A DNA stretch of 64,000 bases from Cytophagales bacterium (GTDB lineage Bacteria; Bacteroidota; Bacteroidia; Cytophagales; 172606-1). This document shows, in pieces, positions 29,088 to 36,414 of this stretch (position 1 is its first letter; each line of letters opens with the position of its first letter). The position numbers and the translations under genes are program-made. The notes beneath the pieces were generated by a model. It was not told where the DNA came from, did not search any database, and saw only the letters and a list, made by a program, of their open reading frames with translations. The DNA lies in contig JAUJMU010000008.1 in the NCBI GenBank assembly GCA_030446715.1, forward strand, positions 221,280-285,279, read 5' to 3'.

Positions 29088-31670
29088 ATGAAACCTGTAA
29101 CAACCCTGCTTTTGTCAAGCTTTTTTACGGTATCCTTGCTTACGCACCACATTTCTTTGGCCAGCCACAAGCGGCCGGGCAGCACTCCCCATACTGATGC
29201 CGCAAGTATGCTTGCCGAAGAAGTGATCACCCGGGTTAGTTGCGGGGGGACCAGTCAAATGCTTAGCGGGGGAAGGGTGTTTGAAGCGGATACTTTTTTT
29301 ACGGGCGGTAAAATATTTACCAATCCCAGTATTGCGGACATTGCGGGCACCGACGATGATCTGCTCTACCTGAAAGAACGCAGCACTTCTGAGGATGCGG
29401 GTTCATTTACCTACAACATTCCGGTTAGCCCTGGCGCTTACACGGTGCGGCTCCACTTTGCGGAAATCTATTTTGGCGCCACTGACGGTGGACCTGGCGG
29501 CGCCGGAAACCGCGTTTTCAGCGTGGCTATCGAGCAGCAGCCAGCCCTTACTGATTACGATATTTACCAGGAAGCGGGCGCCATGACGGCGGTGGTGAAA
29601 ACATTCGAAGCAATTGTCACCGACGGAACCCTGACCCTTGACTTTACGGCCAGCATTAACCAACCCAGCGTATCGGCCATCGAAGTACTGAAATCCTCCG
29701 CATCGCCGCCAGCCGGCTGCGACTGGACAAGCTTGGCTCCTTCCCCCGTCGGACGAAAAGAAGGTCAGAGTGCCGTAGTAAACGGCAGCATGTACACGTT
29801 TGGCGGCTACTACGGCAACTTGCAGGTGAGCAGCCGGACGGAAGTATACGATCCGCAGAACAACCAATGGATTGAATTGGCGCCGATTCCGCGCCCGGTT
29901 ACCCACGTAGGAGCAGTGGTAGCAGATCAGTCCGTTTGGCTCATCGGTGGTTTTGAGGGCGACCATCCCGGCCCGGTTACCGATGCCGTGCAGGTATACA
30001 ATACCGTAACTGATACCTGGGATTTTGGCCCTTCGCTTCCGGCGCCCTGCGGTTCGGGCGCTGCCGCGCTGCTGGGCCGTAAAATTCACGTTTTTGGGGG
30101 AGTGTTGTCTGACCGTCACACGGATACGGGCAATCACTACGTACTGGACCTGGACGATGTGGCAGCCGGGTGGCAAGCAGCTGCCCCGCTTCCGGAACCG
30201 CGTAATCACCTGGGAGGGGCGGCTACCGGGGGCAAAATTTATGCCATTGGCGGGCAGACAGGCCATGACGGGGGCCGCAGCAATACGCCCTTTCTGCACG
30301 CCTATGATCCGGCAACCAATAGCTGGACGCGGTTAGCGGATCTGCCGGGCAATCGTTCGCACTTCGAACCGGGCACCATCGTACTGGACGGCAAAATTAT
30401 CATCGTGGGCGGTAGCGATGATAATACTGATTATGCCGATGTACTTACGTACGACCCGGCCAGTAATGGCTGGAGTAAGCAGTGTGACTTACCCTCAACG
30501 CTGGTTGCTCCTTTCGCCAAAGTAATTGATGGCAACCGGCTGATTGTAGCCCAGGGGGCGCTGGATAACGGCGCCGTGCCTGAAGAAGCTGCGCACGACA
30601 GCCGGATTGCCCGTACTCCGGGTAATTTTGTCAGCTTTTCGTCGTCGCAGGTAACCCTGGATGCGGTACAAGGGCAAAGCGCCACCGCTGAAAATCTGCT
30701 GTGGACCCTGTCCGGAGAGGCATCTTACACCATTGATCCGGGCAATACCCCCCCGTGGCTTACCCTGACGAATGCTGCGGGAACCGCCGGACCTTTGGGT
30801 GCCCCAATAGAAATACAAGCCAATGCCGCCGGACTAACGCCTGGTACCTACACGGCTACTTTACAGGCTGCTACGCCTGGTTATACCGGCAATACCCAGT
30901 TTGAGGTTATCCTCACCGTAACGCCCGGCGCCGATGCAGCCGTAGTATTCGCCGTGAACGCCGGTGGCGCCGGATACACCGACAGCGATGGCACATTTTT
31001 TCAGAGTGACACCGGCTTTACGGGTGGTCAGGTTTACGCTACCAGTAATTCTATCGCGGGTACTGCTGATGAAGTACTCTACCAAAGTGAACGCTACGGC
31101 AGTTTCAACTACCGTATTCCGGTGACGAATGGCTCTTACGAGATAAGCATTAAACTGGCGGAGATTTACTTCACTGCCGCCGACGAACGCCTGTTCAGCG
31201 TGGCTGCGGAAGGCCAGGAAGTAGTCAGCAACCTGGATATATACGCCCAGGCGGGTAACTACGCGGCGCTGGACATTGTACGCACGGTCAACGTTACTGA
31301 CGGCGAGTTAACCCTTGAATTCATTGCGGGCAAGGAAAATTCCAAGTTGTCCGCTTTATTGGTCAAGGCCTTGAATGCCAATACGAATACGCTCTCTTCA
31401 ACAGCGGTAGTACCCGCCCCGGAATTATTGCTCTTCCCCAATCCGGCCGCGGGCGAAGTAACCCTGCAATTTGCCTCGGGTACACAGCAAGATGTACAAG
31501 TCGAACTTACGGATGCTTATTCCAACCGCGTCCTGTACAATACGGTACCGGTTACGGCCGGCGAGCGCCGCATTCCCCTGGGCATTGGTAAACTCAAAAA
31601 GGGTATTTATGTAGTGAAACTGGTTTCTAAAGAAGGCGTGGCCACCAAAAGGCTGGTGGTGGATAAATAA
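29088..31670 (+). CDS. Secreted malectin-Kelch-malectin protein with T9SS sorting domain
   Basis: 860 residues. Signal peptide 1-26. A first malectin-like domain (about 46-205; RVSCGG, FTGGKIF, YTVRLHFAEIYFGA, RVFSVAIE) is followed by a Kelch beta-propeller (about 215-500; repeats such as YTFGGYYGN, VWLIGGFEGD, IHVFGGVLS, IYAIGGQTG, IIIVGGSDD). A BACON-like Ig domain (about 513-610), a second malectin-like domain (about 616-765; FAVNAGG, FTGGQVY, LAEIYFTAADERLFSV) and a T9SS sorting domain (about 779-860, LLFPNPAAGE) complete it. Malectin domains bind carbohydrate. No catalytic site was seen, so this may be a glycan-binding surface protein or an oxidase-type propeller of unknown activity. Confidence 0.85.
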   Translation: MKPVTTLLLSSFFTVSLLTHHISLASHKRPGSTPHTDAASMLAEEVITRVSCGGTSQMLSGGRVFEADTFFTGGKIFTNPSIADIAGTDDDLLYLKERSTSEDAGSFTYNIPVSPGAYTVRLHFAEIYFGATDGGPGGAGNRVFSVAIEQQPALTDYDIYQEAGAMTAVVKTFEAIVTDGTLTLDFTASINQPSVSAIEVLKSSASPPAGCDWTSLAPSPVGRKEGQSAVVNGSMYTFGGYYGNLQVSSRTEVYDPQNNQWIELAPIPRPVTHVGAVVADQSVWLIGGFEGDHPGPVTDAVQVYNTVTDTWDFGPSLPAPCGSGAAALLGRKIHVFGGVLSDRHTDTGNHYVLDLDDVAAGWQAAAPLPEPRNHLGGAATGGKIYAIGGQTGHDGGRSNTPFLHAYDPATNSWTRLADLPGNRSHFEPGTIVLDGKIIIVGGSDDNTDYADVLTYDPASNGWSKQCDLPSTLVAPFAKVIDGNRLIVAQGALDNGAVPEEAAHDSRIARTPGNFVSFSSSQVTLDAVQGQSATAENLLWTLSGEASYTIDPGNTPPWLTLTNAAGTAGPLGAPIEIQANAAGLTPGTYTATLQAATPGYTGNTQFEVILTVTPGADAAVVFAVNAGGAGYTDSDGTFFQSDTGFTGGQVYATSNSIAGTADEVLYQSERYGSFNYRIPVTNGSYEISIKLAEIYFTAADERLFSVAAEGQEVVSNLDIYAQAGNYAALDIVRTVNVTDGELTLEFIAGKENSKLSALLVKALNANTNTLSSTAVVPAPELLLFPNPAAGEVTLQFASGTQQDVQVELTDAYSNRVLYNTVPVTAGERRIPLGIGKLKKGIYVVKLVSKEGVATKRLVVDK

Positions 31671-31909
31671 ACTCACGCTTCTTGTCGCGTTCAGGTTGCC
31701 GTGATTGAAAATGATAACATCAACTACAACAATGAGCAGCGGTACAACCTGGGGTGGAGCGCGGGCGGCATAAAAATAGTTGATGTGCAATCTCCCGTCG
31801 TAAGAGGCAATCTTGCCGGGAAGAAACAAAAAAGCAGCAGCATGTTGCAAACGTATACAGGCTTCTTGCGTTTTCTCCTCTATTTATCCGGGCTAAAGCA
31901 GGGGTAACC

Positions 31910-32196
31910 TGATCCGGGAAAGGGCTTTCGGCAGATTGGAGAACGGTACGCTGGCCCGGCCGGTTGCCGCCAACGCCTCCCAGGCAGAGTTCCGGTTGAT
32001 TATTGAGCAGGAAAGGTACCTGGAACTGGCTTTTGAAGGGCACCGCTGGTTTGACCTGGTCCGGACCGAACGGGTGGATGAGGTTTTAGGGGCCAAATAT
32101 CCCGAGCTGCCGGACCCCGCTAAATGGCTGTTTCCGGTAGGTCAGGGCAATATCAACAATAATCCCAACCTTACCCAGAATCCCGGCTGGGAGTAG
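31910..32196 (+). pseudogene. Orphan 3' end of a second susD gene
   Basis: The open frame reads LIRERAFGRLENG then IIEQERYLELAFEGHRWFDLVR and ends NPNLTQNPGWE, the C-terminal signature of SusD proteins (compare ANERFVELAFEGHRWYDLVR in the intact gene at 25397). Everything before about 31910 is missing. The intervening sequence 31671-31909 has short frames without recognised similarity. It is evidence of a second, mostly deleted SusCD pair. Confidence 0.8.
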
Positions 32197-32426
32197 ATAG
32201 ACTGGTTTGGTCCCGTGCTTACACGAGTTGCCTTAGAATGCATCCGCAATTATGGCCGCATAAAAAGCTGGTGGTTCGTATAGCCGGCTTTTTATGCCCA
32301 AACTTCGAAAGAGACTTTTGCGGATCAGTCGTAGTTGGCAGCAGAGAATGAGCGCTCCGGCAGGGGTAAGTATCACTCATAACGACTTTATACCCTGCTG
32401 CCATAAGCTAATCACTAGACACTAAC

Positions 32427-32538
32427 TGTATTGACAAAGGAGGTTATTATCACCGATCGGGAGGAAGAACCCACCCCAACCCCTCCCAGGAGGGGATCTC
32501 ATAACGCTAAGGTCGAAATAACCTTTCTTGTCAATACA
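32427..32538. repeat. Palindromic element with TTGACAA-type ends
   Basis: Outer ends TGTATTGACAA...GGTTATT (32427-32448) and AATAACC...TTGTCAATACA (32516-32538) are imperfect inverted repeats. Inside is a CCACCCC tract with hairpin CCCCTCC/GGAGGGG (32480-32495), the same inner motif as the elements at 3543, 17368, 44864 and 61595. It lies about 50 bases upstream of the GH-A enzyme start. No gene inside. Confidence 0.6.
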
Positions 32539-32589
32539 ACTAAACACTAATTGCTAACCGCTGCTCAGCACTTCACAACAACCATTTAC

Positions 32590-35481
32590 ATGAGAACACT
32601 TTTTCCAATAAAGCCACGCACAGTCATCAGGGCTGCGTTTATGCTGCTGGGGCCGGCAGGAATGCTCTTAGCCCAGCCCACGGTAATCAGCATTGACGCG
32701 GCGACCAGCAACGGAAACATCCGTCCGGAGATATACGGGTCCAATCACCGTTTTACAAACAACGGCTCCACCATGTGGGACCCGGCTACCCGCGCGGTCG
32801 TACCCAGGTTCGTACCCGTCTACAACGAAGTGGGCATGCGTTCCATGCGCTATCCGGCGGGTACGGCGGCCAGCTTGTTTTTCTGGAAACGTTCCGTTGG
32901 GCCTTTGGAAAACCGGTCCAACATCATTGACGGGCAATCCTGGCAAGAGAATACGCCCTCGGCCTTTCCGCACTTCGGCCTGGACGAAGCCGCCCGGTTC
33001 TGCGAGGAGAACAACACGAAGCTCAACTACATGTACAATTTCGGCAACGGCAGTGCGGATGATGCGGCCGACCTGGTGGAGTACCTCAATGCCCCCGTTG
33101 GGGCTAATCCCAACGGGGGGAAGGACTGGGCCGAAGAACGGGCCCGGAACGGCCATCCCGAGCCCTACAACATCAAGACCTTTGAGATGGGCAACGAGAT
33201 GTACCCGATAGCCCGGCAGCACTACTGGCTCGACGGCACGACCCCCCGGAACTACAGCTACGAATACAAGTACTGCTTCGGCGCCGAGGTGAGTTTCGTT
33301 AAACAGGGCGTAGGCGAATACGCCAATCACTCGGTAAGCACGGCCAGAAGCCGCGGCACGGCCAACCAGGTAAAGTACATCAAGTACCCGGTGGTGCTGC
33401 CGGGAACGGCAACGATCTACGTAAATGAGGTTGCCTGGACGCCGGTAAGCAGTCTGTCGGATCACGGCGCCGAAGATGTCTATACGCTGGATGAAACAAG
33501 CGGTAAGATTACGTTCGGCGATGGGGTCCACGGCAATATTCCGCCGGCCAATGCCGTCATCACGGCCAGCTATACGAGCAAGCGGGATGGCTTCGATGAT
33601 TACTACCGGGCCATGAAAGCCGTGGACCCGACCATTAAAATATACAGTTCCCTGGTGGACCGGCGCTTTATCAATACGATGGGCGCCTCCCCCTACGACG
33701 GCATTGCCATGCACCCCTACGCCTTGCCGGGGCACCTGCCCAGAACCGAAACGGTAGACAACTACCACGATCTGATCATGCAGCTTTCCGACGAAGAGGC
33801 CGACAGCATCCGGCACACCAAAGACTACATGCGGGCCGCCGTAAGTCCTGACCGGCGCGATTCCATGCAGATCATTTGCTCGGAGTACGGGCTGGCTTTT
33901 GACATCGCCCCCGGTTACGGCTCTTCGATTGATCAGGCGCTGTTTTCGGCCCGTATCGTGATGGCCTGCATTGCGGAAGACTCCCCGCTGTCCAACAAGC
34001 ACAGTTTAACGCCTACCATCATTTCCAATGCCCCTCATTTTATCATTTCGCCTACCGGCTACATGTTCAAGATGTTCAGCCGGATGTTTGGCGCTACCAG
34101 GATTGCCTCTACGGTTGAAAATAACCCGCAAAGACCGGTCGTAGCCAACCCGTACCTGACCCGGGTGGGCAAACCCATGCCCTACCTGGACAAGCTGGCC
34201 GTATCTGCCAGCAAGGATGCGCAGGGGAATGTGTACCTGATGGTGCTCAACCGGGACCGGGAAGATGCCGTCACTTCTTCGGTTCAGCTATCCGGCTATC
34301 ACCTGACCGATCCGGCTACGGTCTGGACTTTAAATGGGCCGAGTTACTTGTCTTTTAATACACCGGCCAACCCCAATAACGTAAGCATTCAGGAGTCGCA
34401 TCAACCGGTAGGGGCCACTTCTTTCGAGCATACCTTCCCGCCGCACTCCATCACGGCAATTAAGCTGAGTGGAATTACTACTCCGGCCGCTCCGGCCCAC
34501 CTGACAAGTTCCGTTAAGTCCCAGAGCCAGATCGAGGTAAGCTGGAGCGACCAGTCGGGTAACGAAACGGGCTTTGTGCTGGAGCGGTCAGCCGGTAACG
34601 ATAGCAGCTTCCGGGAGCTTGCTACACTACCCGCCGGTGTAACCGCTTACCGCGATAAGAACCTGACGGGCAGTAATGCCTACTTTTACCGGGTAAAGGC
34701 AGTCAATGAAGCCGGGGCTTCCCCGTACAGTAATACCGCCCCGGCTACTACGTTGGCCGCAGGAACGGGCCTGTTGGGCACTTACTACAAGAGCAAGCAT
34801 TTTAATGGGAGCAGCTTCAGCCGGGTAGACTCCACCCTCAACTTCGACTGGGGAACCGGCGCGCCAGGTACTTCCATGAGCGGGAATACTTTCTCAGTCC
34901 GGTGGCAGGGACGGGTAGAGGCGCCAGAGTCGGGAGCCTACACGTTCCACACCTCAACCGATGATGGCGTAAGGCTGTGGGTGAACGGGAAGTTACTGAT
35001 TGACCAGTGGAAGAAGCACGAGGGCCTGCAGGAGCACAGCGGCAGGATCAGCCTGCAAGCCGGTCAGCAGTACGACCTGAAGCTGGAGTACTACGAGAAC
35101 GACGGCAATGCGGCCGCTAAACTCTCCTGGTCGGGCGCTTCCCTGCCCAGGCAGGTCATTGCCAGACGGTGGTTGTTTGCCGCCCCTGCTCAGGCTGTAG
35201 CCAAACTGCCGGTTACCATACCAGAGAAGGCGCTGGCCGTGTTGTTATTTCCCAATCCGGCCCGCGATATGGTTTACGTAAGACTGGCAGCCGGGTACGC
35301 AGAAAATGTGCGGATAGTGGTGCATAATAATCTCTTCCAGGAAGTATTCCGGCTGGAAGCGGCCTGGCCCGCCGGTGGGGGAGTAACCCTGCCTTTGCAT
35401 ACGCTCAAAGCGGGAATCTACACCCTTAGCGTTGAACAGGGCTACAAGCGCATGACCACCAGGCTGGTGGTTACCAGGTAA
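32590..35481 (+). CDS. Secreted clan GH-A (GH51-like) hydrolase with Fn3, PA14 and T9SS domains
   Basis: Start at the ATG at 32590 (MRTLFPIKPR); a TTG 13 codons upstream is less likely. 963 residues. After the signal peptide (to about 28), the barrel has SMRYPAGTAASLFFWKRSVGP (cut here to its key part RYPAGT...WKRSVGP) resembling GH51, an acid/base candidate Glu203 in FEMGNEMY, HPYA (375-378), and a nucleophile candidate Glu432 in ICSEYGLAF. Between these, residues about 245-332 form an inserted beta domain (IYVNEVAWTPVSSL, VYTLDETSGKITFGDGVHGN, IPPANAVITASY). Fn3 (about 632-722), PA14 (about 725-870) and T9SS (about 882-963) domains follow. It probably cleaves a polysaccharide outside the cell; arabinofuranosidase-like activity is only a family guess. 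Confidence 0.85.
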   Translation: MRTLFPIKPRTVIRAAFMLLGPAGMLLAQPTVISIDAATSNGNIRPEIYGSNHRFTNNGSTMWDPATRAVVPRFVPVYNEVGMRSMRYPAGTAASLFFWKRSVGPLENRSNIIDGQSWQENTPSAFPHFGLDEAARFCEENNTKLNYMYNFGNGSADDAADLVEYLNAPVGANPNGGKDWAEERARNGHPEPYNIKTFEMGNEMYPIARQHYWLDGTTPRNYSYEYKYCFGAEVSFVKQGVGEYANHSVSTARSRGTANQVKYIKYPVVLPGTATIYVNEVAWTPVSSLSDHGAEDVYTLDETSGKITFGDGVHGNIPPANAVITASYTSKRDGFDDYYRAMKAVDPTIKIYSSLVDRRFINTMGASPYDGIAMHPYALPGHLPRTETVDNYHDLIMQLSDEEADSIRHTKDYMRAAVSPDRRDSMQIICSEYGLAFDIAPGYGSSIDQALFSARIVMACIAEDSPLSNKHSLTPTIISNAPHFIISPTGYMFKMFSRMFGATRIASTVENNPQRPVVANPYLTRVGKPMPYLDKLAVSASKDAQGNVYLMVLNRDREDAVTSSVQLSGYHLTDPATVWTLNGPSYLSFNTPANPNNVSIQESHQPVGATSFEHTFPPHSITAIKLSGITTPAAPAHLTSSVKSQSQIEVSWSDQSGNETGFVLERSAGNDSSFRELATLPAGVTAYRDKNLTGSNAYFYRVKAVNEAGASPYSNTAPATTLAAGTGLLGTYYKSKHFNGSSFSRVDSTLNFDWGTGAPGTSMSGNTFSVRWQGRVEAPESGAYTFHTSTDDGVRLWVNGKLLIDQWKKHEGLQEHSGRISLQAGQQYDLKLEYYENDGNAAAKLSWSGASLPRQVIARRWLFAAPAQAVAKLPVTIPEKALAVLLFPNPARDMVYVRLAAGYAENVRIVVHNNLFQEVFRLEAAWPAGGGVTLPLHTLKAGIYTLSVEQGYKRMTTRLVVTR

Positions 35482-35589
35482 TGCCTTAGCCCCCCGGGCC
35501 GCTGCTGCCCTTAACGGGTCAGCAGCGGCTCGTACACAAACTTTTGCACCTGATTTGCCGCATTCAGAATCGCCATTTCTTACGCTTTC

Positions 35590-36328
35590 AGAACTTACGC
35601 AAAAGGGTTGACTCGAAGTAAAAACGCTTTGAAAGCCACTACCCGGCTTTACGGCCAGTTTCTGCTCAGCAGTCAGATCACCCACACGTGTACGTACCTG
35701 GCTGATCACTTTGAGGGACTCACCCACGACAACGTGCAGTACTTCCTCAGGGCGAGCCGGTTTGCCCCTTTCAACTCTGGCAGCAAGTACGCCATCAGAT
35801 TCAACTCAGCCCTGTGGGCTGTGTGTTGTTTGATGACACAGTACTCAGTAAAGAGCACTCCCATAAGATTGGGCTGGTGCGGCGGCAGTACTCAGGCAGC
35901 GCCCATGGCATTATCAAAGGCATTGGGGTGGTCAGCCGCGTCTGCTTCAACCCCGGCACGAGTGGGTTCCGGCTCATCGACTACCGCATCTTCAACCCCG
36001 GTGAAGACGGCAAAACCAGGATTGACCCTGTAACAGACATGCTCAAGAACTCAACAAGACACCTCTGCCGCCGAAGCAAAAAGCGGTATTTGCGGACCGT
36101 TGAGCAGTTTCACCGCGAAGACAAACAGATTACCGGCCTTGAGTGCTGCCAGTGCCGCTTGAGTCGCAGCCAGCGCAACCACATTGCCTCGGCTGCCCTC
36201 ACCTGACTCCGCTTCAAACAACCAGCTTATCAAACCTCTGAAACCGTTTATCAACTCAGACGACAGCTTCCCGATGACTATCTGCGTAAGGAGTTAGCCA
36301 ATCCTTCCCTGGCTTTTGCGTAAGTCCT
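35590..36328 (+). mobile_element. Degenerate insertion sequence (IS4/IS701-like) with terminal inverted repeats
   Basis: Ends AGAACTTACGCAAAAG (35590-35605) and CTTTTGCGTAAGTCCT (36313-36328) are inverted repeats matching at 15 of 16 positions. Inside are pieces of a DDE transposase: KATTRLYGQFLLSS, LTHDNVQYFLRASRF, then in another frame CVLFDDTVLSKEHSHKIG, LVRRQYSGSAHGIIKG and DYRIFNPGEDGKTRIDPV. The C-terminal piece LRFKQPAYQTSETVYQLRRQ follows an in-frame TGA near 36205. A frameshift near 35775-35820, an internal deletion of the central catalytic part and the stop make it inactive. The element is about 740 bases long, well short of a full copy. No target duplication was seen. Confidence 0.85.
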
Positions 36329-36414
36329 AAAATAAAAACTTGAACTTATTGATTGTTTTTTATAACTCTATAACAATCCCAAAATCAGTTCTAAAAAGCA
36401 TCACTGCCTGCCAC

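Noticed and set aside
32668..34002. Long open frame (444 codons) on the minus strand opposite the GH-A enzyme
   Set aside because: It lies wholly inside a well-supported gene, has low-complexity Gly/Arg/Val composition, no family motif and no signal; a similar antisense frame occurs opposite the paralogue at 45103, as expected from shared codon use.
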